DNA of 64,000 nucleotides, from assembly GCA_913058575.1 (NCBI GenBank), contig CAJXRF010000002.1, positions 82,318 to 146,317 of the forward strand, written 5' to 3'. Each line of letters starts with the position of its first letter. Within the stretch, counting starts at the first letter, position 1. This DNA is from an uncultured Bermanella sp. Lineage in GTDB: Bacteria > Pseudomonadota > Gammaproteobacteria > Pseudomonadales > Oceanobacteraceae. The notes beneath the pieces were generated by a model. It saw nothing but the letters and a program-made list of their open reading frames with translations. It had not been told where the DNA came from and did no database searches. A program made the translations under genes and the position numbers. Positions 51,927 to 61,249 of this stretch are shown here, piece after piece.

Positions 51927-52651
51927 AACATGTCCTGATCACAGGCGCCAGCTCCGGCATTGGCATGCAGTTGGCCATTCACTATTTAAAGGCAGGCTGG
52001 CAGGTGACCGCTTGTGGGCGCGACGGAGAAAAACTTAAAGCGGCTTTAGGCGATCAGACTGAGCATTTACGCTTTTGTATTTTTGATATGTCTCATCGCC
52101 AAAACGTACTTAGCAATACTGCACGGCTTAAAAATATAGATTTAGCCATTTTCAATGCCGGTACTTGCGAATACATAGATCACCCACAAGCCTTCGATGG
52201 CCAATTATTTGAGCGTGTCATCCATAACAATGTGATTGGTACCGGCTATTGCCTAGAAAGTATTTTGCCAAAGATCAATAAGGGTGGTCAGCTAGGAATT
52301 GTGAGCTCTAGCGTGACCACTCTCCCCTTAACCCGAGCGGAAGCTTATGGCGCTTCTAAGTCGGCACTGGATTATTTAGCGCGCACTCTGGCCATCGACT
52401 TGGCCCCTCAAAATATAGATGTGTCGCTAATACGTCCAGGATTTGTTGATACGCCCTTAACGCAAAAAAACACCTTTAAAATGCCAGGCATCATTAGTGT
52501 TGAACAGGCAGCCACATTAATCAGTAAAGGCCTTCAACAACGAAAACTGGAAATTAATTTTCCTCGTAGTTTTTTTTACGTTCTGAAAGCTTTATCCCTG
52601 CTCCCCAACATTCTTTGGCGCCGTATCGCCATCAACATGGTAAGGCAATAA
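51923..52651 (+). CDS. Short-chain dehydrogenase/reductase
   Basis: 242 residues. TGASSGIG (cofactor loop), NAG (in IFNAGTC), Ser in VSSSVTTLP and the catalytic YGASK are all present, so it is a functional-looking SDR. Hydrophobic C-terminal residues (VLKALSLLPNILWRRIA) suggest a membrane link. In this operon it may act on a lipid intermediate. Start ATG overlaps the NTF2 stop. Confidence 0.9.
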   Translation: MKHVLITGASSGIGMQLAIHYLKAGWQVTACGRDGEKLKAALGDQTEHLRFCIFDMSHRQNVLSNTARLKNIDLAIFNAGTCEYIDHPQAFDGQLFERVIHNNVIGTGYCLESILPKINKGGQLGIVSSSVTTLPLTRAEAYGASKSALDYLARTLAIDLAPQNIDVSLIRPGFVDTPLTQKNTFKMPGIISVEQAATLISKGLQQRKLEINFPRSFFYVLKALSLLPNILWRRIAINMVRQ

Positions 52652-52652
52652 T

Positions 52653-54044
52653 ATGAAAAAGGTATTCAGTGATTCCGCGCTAACTAACAAAGTACGAACA
52701 ACTGTGCCAACTAAGCGTATCGCCATTATTGGCAGCGGTATTTCAGGTCAAACCTGTGGCTATTTATTAAGCCAAAAACACCACGTCACTTTGTTTGAAG
52801 GCAATGACTACTTAGGTGGTCATACGGCCACGGTGGACATTGATATCGACGGCCAAAAACTGGCGGTTGATACTGGATTTATAGTCTTTAATGAACGTAC
52901 CTATCCTAATTTCATTAAAATGATGTCTCAAATTGGTGTTGAATCGAAAGTCACTGAAATGAGTTTTAGCGTTCATAATGAAGCCAGTGACCTTGAGTAT
53001 AATGGCCACAATTTAGACACCTTATTTGCCCAACGCCGTAATTTATTAAACCCTAAATTTTATCGTTTTATTAGTGAAATACTTCGTTTTAACAAACTAG
53101 CCAAACAGTTCGATACAACACCGTCTAAAAAAGAGTTGTATGGTGATGCCAGCACCATTGGTGATTTTCTCGACGAACATGGCTTTAGTACGTATTTTTC
53201 TGATAATTATATATTGGCCATGGTGGCGGCTATTTGGTCGTCTTCTATTAAAAGCTGCCGAGATTTCCCTCTTATATTTTTTCTGCAATTTTTTAACAAC
53301 CATGGGTTATTGGATATTACCCTGCGCCCTCAGTGGTATGTTATCGAGGGAGGGTCTCGAAGCTATATTCCTGGCTTAACCCGCAATATCCAAGACATTA
53401 GAACTCACTCACCGGTTCAATCAGTTACCCGCCATGGGGAACAGGTTGAGGTCATCAGCCAGCATCAAAGTGAAATGTATGATGAAGTGATTTTTGCCTG
53501 CCATTCAGATCAAGCGCTTGCACTGTTAACCGATAGCAGCGCTAAAGAAGGCGACGTATTAGGAGCAATCAAATATCGTAATAACGAGGTGGTCTTACAT
53601 ACTGATAGCCAATTACTACCAAAACGAAAAAAAGCCTATGCCAGTTGGAATTACTGGATTGATTCCAACGCAAACAATGGCGCGAGTGTCACTTACAACA
53701 TGAATATTTTGCAGGGTTTAAAGACGGACACCACACTTTGCATTACGTTAAATCAAACAGAAAAAATTGATCCCAAAAAAATCTTACAAAAATTTAACTA
53801 TGCGCACCCAGTATTCACTTTGGATACATTAGCAGCACAACAAAAACGGGCTGAAATTTGTGGACACAACCATACTCATTTCTGTGGGGCTTATTGGTAT
53901 AACGGTTTCCATGAAGATGGGGTTAAAAGCGCATTAGATGTATGCCAAAGGTTTGGCCTAAATTTGGATAACGTTGATTCAATTAAAGATTCCTCCAATT
54001 TAACTGAAGGTGACCCAAAAAAACCTGAACAGGTAAGCCTATGA
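52653..54044 (+). CDS. FAD-dependent amine-oxidase-type protein
   Basis: 463 residues. RIAIIGSGISGQTCGYLLS and LFEGNDYLGGHTATVD are the FAD motifs, with DTGFIVFNERTYPNF typical of the phytoene-desaturase-like flavoproteins found in DUF1365/Cfa clusters. Homologues in Rhodobacter-type clusters are implicated in fatty-acid modification; the exact step here is inferred. Its stop overlaps DUF1365 by four bases. Confidence 0.9.
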   Translation: MKKVFSDSALTNKVRTTVPTKRIAIIGSGISGQTCGYLLSQKHHVTLFEGNDYLGGHTATVDIDIDGQKLAVDTGFIVFNERTYPNFIKMMSQIGVESKVTEMSFSVHNEASDLEYNGHNLDTLFAQRRNLLNPKFYRFISEILRFNKLAKQFDTTPSKKELYGDASTIGDFLDEHGFSTYFSDNYILAMVAAIWSSSIKSCRDFPLIFFLQFFNNHGLLDITLRPQWYVIEGGSRSYIPGLTRNIQDIRTHSPVQSVTRHGEQVEVISQHQSEMYDEVIFACHSDQALALLTDSSAKEGDVLGAIKYRNNEVVLHTDSQLLPKRKKAYASWNYWIDSNANNGASVTYNMNILQGLKTDTTLCITLNQTEKIDPKKILQKFNYAHPVFTLDTLAAQQKRAEICGHNHTHFCGAYWYNGFHEDGVKSALDVCQRFGLNLDNVDSIKDSSNLTEGDPKKPEQVSL

Positions 54045-54835
54045 ATCCTTTAAACAGCGCTTTTTACATAGGCCAGGTATTTCACAAACGTTTTTCACCT
54101 AAAGTGCACCGCTTTAATTACCCGCTTTATATGGCATTTTTAGATTTAGATGAAATAGAGCTATTACACAAAAAATACTGGTGGTTCTCTGCTCGTAGAT
54201 GGGCCCCACTTCAATTTAAAGAATCTGACTATTTTAAAGGAAATAAGCCTCAAGGATTAACAGATACTGACAAAAAAGACCCATCTTTAAAGGGCATATG
54301 TGAATTGAAAATGGCCGCCATTAGCCGTGCAAACAATTTAGGGGCCAATACCGATGCCATAAATCGTGTGTGTATGCTGGCACAATTACGCAGCTTTGGC
54401 CTTTACTTTAGCCCTGTGAACTTTTTCTTTCTTTATGAGAACAATACAGCGAAATATTTATTAGCCGAGGTGAGTAACACCCCATGGAACGAAAAGCATT
54501 GTTACTTAATGGATGTAACCACCCCCAAAGTTACCCCTAAAGATTTTCATGTATCCCCTTTTATGGATCTTAAAATGGATTATCGATGGACAATTAGGCC
54601 CCCTCAAGAAAGTGCTTTAATTCGCATTGAAAGCTGGAATAAAAGTCACTTATTTACAGCAATATTTTCTGCACAGCGTTTTGAAATATGCCCAGCTACG
54701 ACTCGAAAGATTTTTCTTAAATGGCCGGTCATGGCAGTTAGCATTGTGCAAAAAATTTACTGGCAAGCGGTACGGCTATTTTTAAAAGGCATTCGCTATG
54801 TCCCTTATCAAACTAAAGACCAGCATCATTCTTAA
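54041..54835 (+). CDS. DUF1365 protein
   Basis: 264 residues. FYIGQVFHKRFSPKVHRFNYPLYM, LRSFGLYFSPVNFFFLY and FHVSPFMDLKMDYRW are DUF1365 hallmarks. The family is nearly always placed between a flavoprotein and a Cfa-type methyltransferase, and its role is unknown but tied to fatty-acid cyclopropane/furan chemistry by context. Confidence 0.9.
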   Translation: MNPLNSAFYIGQVFHKRFSPKVHRFNYPLYMAFLDLDEIELLHKKYWWFSARRWAPLQFKESDYFKGNKPQGLTDTDKKDPSLKGICELKMAAISRANNLGANTDAINRVCMLAQLRSFGLYFSPVNFFFLYENNTAKYLLAEVSNTPWNEKHCYLMDVTTPKVTPKDFHVSPFMDLKMDYRWTIRPPQESALIRIESWNKSHLFTAIFSAQRFEICPATTRKIFLKWPVMAVSIVQKIYWQAVRLFLKGIRYVPYQTKDQHHS

Positions 54836-54879
54836 AATGCCCTAATCGGCCCATTTAATTGTGTAATAAGGAGCAACAA

Positions 54880-56103
54880 ATGGACTCACCCAATTTAGAT
54901 ATGAGCTATAGACGTGAAAAGTCATCATTAAGTAAAAAGATTTTTTTCAAACTGCTTAGTCAATTAAGCCATGGTTACATTCAAGTGGTTCAAGGGGACA
55001 ATCGCTATGAATTTGGCGATAGTAATGCTGATTTACGAGCCCAAATAACCATTACTGACGACAAAGCCTATCAGCGTATTATATGGGGCGGCAGCATTGG
55101 TGCAGCTGAAGCCTATACCGAAGGGTTCTGGTATTCAGACAGTGTTATTAACATCATTATGATTTTTTCTCGAAACCTTAAAAAGCTCGAGAAGTATGAA
55201 AAACGTTTCAGCTTTATTAGTAGTATATTTAACCAAATCAAACATCGCTTAAGTAGCAACAGTAAATCTGGCAGCCGAACTAACATAGCCGCACACTATG
55301 ACATAAGCAACGATATGTACGGCATGTTTCTCGACCCTCACATGCAATATTCCAGCGCAATATACAACAAAACAAATTGCTCTTTAGAGCAAGCACAAGA
55401 AAACAAAATGGCTCTAATTTGCGACTATTTAGAACTCAATGAACAAGACAATTTACTAGAAATTGGTACAGGATGGGGAGGCCTTGCTTGCTATGCGGCA
55501 AAGCATTATGGCTGTCAAGTCACCACAACGACCATATCACCTTCACAATATGCCATTGCTAAAGAAAGGGTAAAGGAACAAGGCCTAACCGATAAAATCA
55601 CCCTGTTATTAGAGGATTACCGAGACCTTAAAGGACAATTTTCAAAAGTGGTATCTATTGAAATGATTGAAGCGGTAGGACATAAATTTATGCCTGCGTA
55701 CTTTAATATCATTGACAAATTATTAGCACCAGCAGGCAAGTTACTTATCCAGTCCATTACCATTAATGATCAACGCTATGACGACTATCGTAAAAATGTC
55801 GACTTTATACAACGCTACATTTTCCCCGGCGGCCATTTGCCTTCTGTGAGCTTAATTTGCAATCAAATGAAAGAACAGACCAGCTTATATCTCGATCATT
55901 TTGCAGATTTCCGCCTTGATTATGCCAATACCCTTAAAGAATGGCGCCACAGATTTTTAAATCATAAATCTGACATTTTAGCGCTTGGCTTTAGCGAAGA
56001 TTTTATACGCTTATGGGAATTTTATTTTTGTTATTGCGAAGGAGCCTTTCGCGAGAAAGCCATTGGCTTGGCCCACATGGGCTTTGTGAAAAGTGAATAC
56101 TAA
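54880..56103 (+). CDS. Cyclopropane-fatty-acid-synthase-like methyltransferase
   Basis: 407 residues. HYDISNDMYGMFLD, MQYSSAIY, LEIGTGWGGLACYAA (SAM site) and YCEGAFREKAIG are typical of the Cfa/mycolic-acid methyltransferase family. AAGGAG at 54868-54873 supports the ATG at 54880; the frame to 54859 adds seven residues. In related clusters the enzyme methylates unsaturated membrane phospholipids, the first step to cyclopropane or furan fatty acids; which product forms here is unknown. Confidence 0.92.
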   Translation: MDSPNLDMSYRREKSSLSKKIFFKLLSQLSHGYIQVVQGDNRYEFGDSNADLRAQITITDDKAYQRIIWGGSIGAAEAYTEGFWYSDSVINIIMIFSRNLKKLEKYEKRFSFISSIFNQIKHRLSSNSKSGSRTNIAAHYDISNDMYGMFLDPHMQYSSAIYNKTNCSLEQAQENKMALICDYLELNEQDNLLEIGTGWGGLACYAAKHYGCQVTTTTISPSQYAIAKERVKEQGLTDKITLLLEDYRDLKGQFSKVVSIEMIEAVGHKFMPAYFNIIDKLLAPAGKLLIQSITINDQRYDDYRKNVDFIQRYIFPGGHLPSVSLICNQMKEQTSLYLDHFADFRLDYANTLKEWRHRFLNHKSDILALGFSEDFIRLWEFYFCYCEGAFREKAIGLAHMGFVKSEY

Positions 56104-56120
56104 CATTCTTTATTAGTGGC

Positions 56121-56618
56121 ATGATTATGCACATATGGCATTGGTTTCAACCTATAAACTTTCAGCTGATCTGGCTCAGCGCCGTGTTAGGTGGCAACCA
56201 ATGGATAATCTTCCCTATAGTGTTACTGTGCCTTCACTTTGCAATAACCCCTAACCGCCAACTGGATCTTAAAGTACTGCCTTTAGCGATCATTGGTATC
56301 ACACTTGATGCTGTGCTTACTCAATTAAATATCTTTAAATTTTTTCAATATCCTTTTTGGCTTGTGGTTCTATGGTTAGGCTTTGTACTTAACTTTGGTC
56401 ATAGCCTTAAGTTTCTTCGTAAACTAAAAAAACCATGGCTCATGATAATCGGCTCAATTGGAGGCTGTTACGCTTATTTAGCCAGCTGGAAGTTAGGCGC
56501 TGTTGCCCTTCCCTTAGGTGCCCCCTTTTCTGTTATCGTGTTATTGATTGCTTGGGCATTAATTTTACCTTTACTGGTTAAAATCGACCTTTACCTAAGG
56601 GAAGGTCAGCATGAATAA
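56121..56618 (+). CDS. DUF2878 integral membrane protein
   Basis: 165 residues with four to five hydrophobic helices and the DUF2878 pattern WLSAVLGGNQWIIFPIV and KLGAVALPLGAP. The family is a standard member of DUF1365/Cfa clusters in gammaproteobacteria; its role is unknown. A second ATG at 56127 is possible. It overlaps the next gene by eight bases. Confidence 0.85.
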   Translation: MIMHIWHWFQPINFQLIWLSAVLGGNQWIIFPIVLLCLHFAITPNRQLDLKVLPLAIIGITLDAVLTQLNIFKFFQYPFWLVVLWLGFVLNFGHSLKFLRKLKKPWLMIIGSIGGCYAYLASWKLGAVALPLGAPFSVIVLLIAWALILPLLVKIDLYLREGQHE

Positions 56619-57147
56619 ACATTGCAGTCTCCTAACTATTTCAATGATCCTATATTTTAGCCAGCTTTCTGTAGACTGCTTCGCTGCGAACAATCAAACC
56701 AACAACCCTAACCCTGAAACTCAGTTTACACTGGTGGGCCAAGGCACAATGAGCTGGCTATGGTTTGATATTTACCAAGTGAAACTGCTCACCCCGTCTG
56801 GGCTCTACCATTCAGGGCAGTGGCCTTTATCACTAGAATTGGTTTACGCCCGCGATATTACTCAGCAAGAACTTCTTAATAAAACAGAAGAAGAATGGCA
56901 ACGACAAAATCTCTCGTACCAGCAAGAATGGTTAATCACGCTTAAAACTTTTTGGCCAGAGATCTCAAAAAACGACTCCCTTCTACTAAACGTTGACAGC
57001 AAGGGCATGAGTCATTTCTTTTATAACAATAAATATATTGGCAGTGTTACCAGCACAATATTTAGCTTGGCATTCACTGCTATTTGGCTTTCTGAAGACA
57101 CTTTAAAACCCACCTTAAGAAATCAATTAATCGGGCTTAAACCATGA
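56611..57147 (+). CDS. Chalcone-isomerase-like exported protein
   Basis: 178 residues. A signal peptide (residues 1-25, ending CFAAN) precedes FTLVGQGTMSWLWFDIYQVKLLT and LELVYARDITQQELLNKTEEEW, typical of the chalcone isomerase-like fold, which in bacteria binds or handles fatty acids rather than flavonoids. It is translated overlapping both neighbours. A lipid-binding role fits the operon. Confidence 0.85.
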   Translation: MNKHCSLLTISMILYFSQLSVDCFAANNQTNNPNPETQFTLVGQGTMSWLWFDIYQVKLLTPSGLYHSGQWPLSLELVYARDITQQELLNKTEEEWQRQNLSYQQEWLITLKTFWPEISKNDSLLLNVDSKGMSHFFYNNKYIGSVTSTIFSLAFTAIWLSEDTLKPTLRNQLIGLKP

Positions 57148-57722
57148 AAAGAACCATGACCAACATCACAATGGTGATCAAACTGCTGCAATCAAGCATC
57201 CATCGGTTCTTGGTATTATTACTGGTACCCATTATTTTAGCTGGGTGCAGTTCAAAAATATCCGATTACCCATTAAACCAACCTAAATTTGATATGCAGA
57301 CTTTCTTTAATGGAAAGCTTCGCGCTTATGGCTTAGTGCAAAATCGATCAGGGAAAGTCATACGCCGTTTTCATGTGGATTTACTAGGTAAATGGCAGAA
57401 TAATCATGGCATTCTAGAGGAGGTTTTTTATTATGATGATGGTGAAACACAGCAGCGCACCTGGTCACTGACTAAGCAAGCCGATGGTCGCTACGTAGGT
57501 AGCGCTTCAGATGTCATTGGTAAAGCTGTGGGTCAAAGCCAAGGCTTTGCATTTAATTGGCAATATACATTAACCATTAATGTTGATAATGAACCATGGG
57601 ATATCCATCTGAATGATTGGCTTTACCAACTTGATGATTCAAGATTAATAAACCGCACACAAATGAGTAAATGGGGTTTCAATGTAGGTGAAGTCACACT
57701 GATCATTGAGAAAGAGAATTAA
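57144..57722 (+). CDS. DUF3833 lipoprotein
   Basis: 192 residues. A hydrophobic N-terminal segment ends in LAGC, so it is a lipoprotein with a long (about 34-residue) leader. KLRAYGLVQNRSGKVIRRFHV and DGRYVGSASDVIGKA are the DUF3833 pattern. It closes the ten-gene operon and is associated by context with fatty-acid modification. It overlaps the chalcone-isomerase-like gene by four bases. Confidence 0.85.
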   Translation: MKRTMTNITMVIKLLQSSIHRFLVLLLVPIILAGCSSKISDYPLNQPKFDMQTFFNGKLRAYGLVQNRSGKVIRRFHVDLLGKWQNNHGILEEVFYYDDGETQQRTWSLTKQADGRYVGSASDVIGKAVGQSQGFAFNWQYTLTINVDNEPWDIHLNDWLYQLDDSRLINRTQMSKWGFNVGEVTLIIEKEN

Positions 57723-58030
57723 CCTAATAAGCATACACTCAAATTTAATCGGCAAATAAATGCGCTTATCTATTTAGCCATTATTTCTAGTAAGTATGTA
57801 AAACTAAAGAAAACATTAGGTTTTAAGTAAGGCTTAAATTTTCACTTTAGACCGGTGATTTAATTTTTTGGGATGGGCAATAATGCAAGATGGGAAATAT
57901 GGCAATTTATAGAAATGGAATAAAGCCCACCGGCGCTTATTAGATAATAAAATATCTTACAAACTCTATACCGATGAGTTAAATCCAACCCTAAACTAAC
58001 AAGGTTATTTTATTTAAAACTGCTAGCAAA
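57723..58030. other. Gap with a degenerate ORF, no supported gene
   Basis: The 308 bases after the lipid operon contain no intact gene. From an ATG at 57883 a frame reads ten codons to an internal TAG, then continues as KWNKAHRRLLDNKISYKLY and more to a TAA at 57997. It may be a decayed gene; I cannot name a family. No clear terminator is seen. Confidence 0.3.
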
Positions 58031-58474
58031 CTACACAACAGACAGCTGTATATTGCTTACATTATTTGATTGAGCCACTACATTTTTCTTAATTGTAGTG
58101 GATGAAGTACGAGGATTATAAAGCACTTGCTTAATTTGTTTGCCGTTCGATTTAAGATAAGACTCCACTGCAATATTATGCGGATTTTTACCCCAATCTT
58201 CGCCAATAACAAAAATATCTGCGTTCAACTCTTTACAGCCAGAAACATATTCAAGTTCATCGTAAGGGCGCACAATATCAACACAACGCAAGGCTCTTAA
58301 CATTTCCATTCTTTGCTCCAAAGGAATCACAGGAACATTGGGTTTATAAGAATTAACAACACGATCTGAAGCCACGCCAACAGCTAGGACGCCCCCCAAA
58401 GACTTGCAGTATTCCAGTAAAGCTAGGTGCCCCACATGCAATAAATCAAAGGTACCTACGGTATATACAATCAT
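58031..58474 (-). CDS. Glycerol-3-phosphate cytidylyltransferase-like enzyme (TagD/adenylyltransferase family)
   Basis: 147 residues. HVGH (GTFDLLHVGHLALL) and RTSSTTIK are the nucleotidyltransferase signature motifs, with VPVIPLEQRMEMLRAL. It probably activates a phosphorylated alcohol as a CDP or ADP derivative. The neighbouring CDP-alcohol phosphotransferase gene, 52 bases upstream on the same strand, would use such a product. The substrate alcohol is unknown. Confidence 0.87.
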   Translation of the reverse strand: MIVYTVGTFDLLHVGHLALLEYCKSLGGVLAVGVASDRVVNSYKPNVPVIPLEQRMEMLRALRCVDIVRPYDELEYVSGCKELNADIFVIGEDWGKNPHNIAVESYLKSNGKQIKQVLYNPRTSSTTIKKNVVAQSNNVSNIQLSVV

Positions 58475-58526
58475 CTGTCATTTAGTCTCTTAAGAGTAAG
58501 GGCTGTTCTGCTTTAATTTTTTTCTT

Positions 58527-59186
58527 TTACAGGCTTAAAAGTTTCCATGCATAAATACCGGTGATGCCCAAAGTATATAGTCCTAGTAAAATAACATTAC
58601 GAGGGTGACCTGAAAGTTTGGGGGTTTTAATTTCGGATACATTCAATGCTGCTAAACCTAAAGCACTGACATAGAAAATCACTGAAAACACATCACCTGG
58701 CATGACACTTTCTAAAAGAAAGATAAAGACCAGGGCAATGTTATTGTTATCTAACGCAAGACCTGTGTATTTGGATTCATCGGATAACCCAAAGGTACTG
58801 AAATAACTTAATCGTATGGCACTGGCTGAAAGCACAATAAAGGCGATGGGCAAAAATACTGGGTTAAAGTTCCCAAAACTAAGTAAAAGAATCGCAGGGG
58901 CAACACCATAACTTACAATATCAATCACTAAATCAAGCTGACCGCCAAACATACGGTCATTGCCAGTGCGCCCTTTCATTTTACGTGCGACTAAACCATC
59001 TGCCCAATCAAAAGCAACTGCCCAGATCATGCCAATCATGGCGGCGTAAAACACACCAATAATACTGAAATAAATGGCAGACAACGTACAGGCTAATCCA
59101 GCCAAAGAGCATAGATTAGGAAGATCTTTCACATAAGAAATAATGGCTGGTTGTAACTCTTTTGTATCTGCGCTGCTGATTGTCAT
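58527..59186 (-). CDS. CDP-alcohol phosphatidyltransferase
   Basis: 219 residues. WADGLVARKMKGRT...GGQLDLVID contains the CDP-alcohol phosphotransferase motif (DG, AR, G, D, D) with a longer-than-usual insert between AR and G, as in PssA-like subgroups. About six membrane helices follow. AGGAAC places the start at ATG 59186; a longer frame to 59267 lacks a ribosome site. It probably makes a phospholipid from a CDP-alcohol supplied by the adjacent cytidylyltransferase. The headgroup is unknown. Confidence 0.88.
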   Translation of the reverse strand: MTISSADTKELQPAIISYVKDLPNLCSLAGLACTLSAIYFSIIGVFYAAMIGMIWAVAFDWADGLVARKMKGRTGNDRMFGGQLDLVIDIVSYGVAPAILLLSFGNFNPVFLPIAFIVLSASAIRLSYFSTFGLSDESKYTGLALDNNNIALVFIFLLESVMPGDVFSVIFYVSALGLAALNVSEIKTPKLSGHPRNVILLGLYTLGITGIYAWKLLSL

Positions 59187-59778
59187 GGTGTTCCTAAAAT
59201 AAAAAATACACATCAAGGACACACCTACTTCACGCATTAAAAATGCGCGCAGCATCTCTGTGCTCATTAAACAGAGTGATACTATAAATTTGGCTACTCT
59301 CTAAAGTTTGAGAATCTCAAATAACAGGTGCTATTGTTTTACTCTTATTTACCTGAAGGCAAATGAAGTTGAAGAATAAGGAGGATAGAGGCGTGCTGGC
59401 CAGTAGGCTCGATACAGGGAAAAACTGATTCGTTCACTATACGCGCTATTTAGTCTGACGCACAGCAGTTTAATTTTTTATTTGTGACACTCTAGTGGCT
59501 TAAATTACCTTTTCATATAAGAAGCTCAAAATAGTCTGCTTTATAGTTAGTCAATACAAGCAGCCAAATTCCTAAAACACCTTACAGATCAAGCTCGTAA
59601 AAATTCAGTCGTATATCACAATACTTCGCCAAGCCTATCTATTGAGCGTTTATAGAGCCATACTGATATTGTTAACTAATGATTTTGCTATTAATACGGG
59701 AAGTCACTGGCAACACCCCTTCCAAAGTTAGTTTAATCTAGCGTTTGGTTTATGTCGTTACAATAAATGGAGAACACC
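59187..59778. other. Gap of 592 bases with no gene seen
   Basis: AT-rich sequence between the CDP-alcohol phosphotransferase start and the small Lys-rich gene. I see no coding frame, RNA gene or clear repeat in it. It must contain the promoters of both units. Confidence 0.5.
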
Positions 59779-59895
59779 ATGAGCAAGGGACAAAACAGCA
59801 AGAAAAATGACAAGAAAAAACCGCTTTTAACCGCAAAGGAAAAGAAAGCGGCCAAAGCAACTAAAAAAGCTGAAACCAATGTATTAGGCAATTAA
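59779..59895 (+). CDS. Small Lys-rich protein, 38 residues
   Basis: ATG at 59779 with GGAG upstream (59769-59772) to TAA at 59893. The peptide opens MSKGQNSKKNDKKKPLLTAK and is rich in Lys and Ala (pI very basic). Similar short, basic proteins with the MSKGQ opening are conserved in gammaproteobacteria but their role is unknown; I know this from general recall of the family only. It is too short for most ORF callers. A hairpin follows. Confidence 0.72.
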   Translation: MSKGQNSKKNDKKKPLLTAKEKKAAKATKKAETNVLGN

Positions 59896-59903
59896 GTCTA
59901 AAT

Positions 59904-59926
59904 GGCCACCATTTTTTAGGGTGGCC
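59904..59926 (+). terminator. Hairpin after the small Lys-rich gene
   Basis: GGCCACC and GGTGGCC pair around a nine-base loop, eight bases after the stop. No T run follows, so it is a weak terminator at best. Confidence 0.4.
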
Positions 59927-60067
59927 GTACATTGCACTAAAAAAATTAAAACCCAGTGTCTTAAAATTACCTTATCTACTGCTGAACCATTCCCATAGGC
60001 ATTAGCTAAACATCAAGTTCTTCAATTTAACTTTCCCCCAACACTAAAATCCAGAGCAATAGAAGTG

Positions 60068-61249
60068 CTATTTAACTGTATTATTCAGGTCCGTTTTTTC
60101 TGTGGCATTTAAGTACATATGAGGGTAATTCTGCCTTCTATTTTGAAATGATAAAATTGACTTGTTTTGAATGACACCGTTATCAATATTAATGGCCTGG
60201 CGAATGGTTTCATTTTCTTGCCAACTATCACGCCCTGCTAACACCGCCGGCAAATAAACAATTAAGGCTGCTGAAATTGATCGGGTGGCACTCTCCCATA
60301 AATAACTAGGGGTATGATCCACAGCGTAGTAATCAATGGTTTCATATTTAAACATGGGGCGCTTAAAAGTGGTTGGCTTAGCAAAAAAGAATCCCATGCC
60401 TTCATCACAGCTAACGTCAATAATAAGACCATGAGGCTTTAAGCAGTGGCTTTCTTCTTTTGTTACAAAATCAATGGGGTTTTCTGTGTCTTGAAAGGTT
60501 CCGTTCACAATAATGTCCGCCTCACTGATTAGATCGGTAAGCGGTCGAACACTGCCATCATGCTCCACCATGACCATACGCGCCTCGCCCTCATTACCTG
60601 CCCGAATTCGAACGTACTTACAATCAAGTACCTCTTCACGCACTTCGTGCTCAGGTCGCTGAATACAGATAGTAATATTTCTAAAACCGTGGGCTTTCAA
60701 TGCATAAATAGCCCCACGGCTCACAGCCCCAAAACCAAAGATGATGGTTTTACGTTGATTGCCATAGTGACCATCAATGCCTTTAAGCTGTAAAGAATGC
60801 AACACTCCACAGTATCCTGCCATTTCATTATTTTTGTAAAATGTATGACGACCAACCTGACCACTTGGCGACCAAATAAACATATCCTCAAAAGCAATAA
60901 GGGTTTGTTTTCGGTCTAAAGCGGCCTGAGTTATGTCACGCTGTTGGACACAATGAACATACCCCCACAAGGTTCCTCCTTCGCGAAGCTCTTGTAAATC
61001 CTCTAATACAGGCTTGGCAATGATCACCGTACCAATTTCGGCTAGCAACTCATGGCGGGTTGCAATCCCCCCTGTTTTCTCTGCTATTTCTGAATCAGAT
61101 ATACCAAATGGTTCACCATAGCCCTTTTCAAAAATCAGCTGGTGTCGAAGTGCTTCAGGAATACGCGATAAATGCTTAGGGTGAATGGGGTAACGTCGTT
61201 CGTCTTCTTTTTTCGAAGTCCCAATGACCCCTACTTTTAAGGTATTCAT
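60068..61249 (-). CDS. Alanine dehydrogenase/PNT-family protein, possibly N5-(carboxyethyl)ornithine synthase
   Basis: 393 residues. The N-terminal EDERRYPIHPKHL and FEKGYGEPFGISD and the central nucleotide-binding IIFGFGAVSRGAIYALKAHG match the AlaDH/PNT fold in the form used by N5-(carboxyethyl)ornithine synthase-like proteins. Catalytic identity is not certain: it could be an alanine dehydrogenase or saccharopine-dehydrogenase-like enzyme. It is monocistronic. Confidence 0.72.
   Translation of the reverse strand: MNTLKVGVIGTSKKEDERRYPIHPKHLSRIPEALRHQLIFEKGYGEPFGISDSEIAEKTGGIATRHELLAEIGTVIIAKPVLEDLQELREGGTLWGYVHCVQQRDITQAALDRKQTLIAFEDMFIWSPSGQVGRHTFYKNNEMAGYCGVLHSLQLKGIDGHYGNQRKTIIFGFGAVSRGAIYALKAHGFRNITICIQRPEHEVREEVLDCKYVRIRAGNEGEARMVMVEHDGSVRPLTDLISEADIIVNGTFQDTENPIDFVTKEESHCLKPHGLIIDVSCDEGMGFFFAKPTTFKRPMFKYETIDYYAVDHTPSYLWESATRSISAALIVYLPAVLAGRDSWQENETIRQAINIDNGVIQNKSILSFQNRRQNYPHMYLNATEKTDLNNTVK

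Noticed and set aside
57883..57999. ATG-started frame with an internal TAG
   Set aside because: It is interrupted and unrecognisable; kept only as a note in the gap feature.
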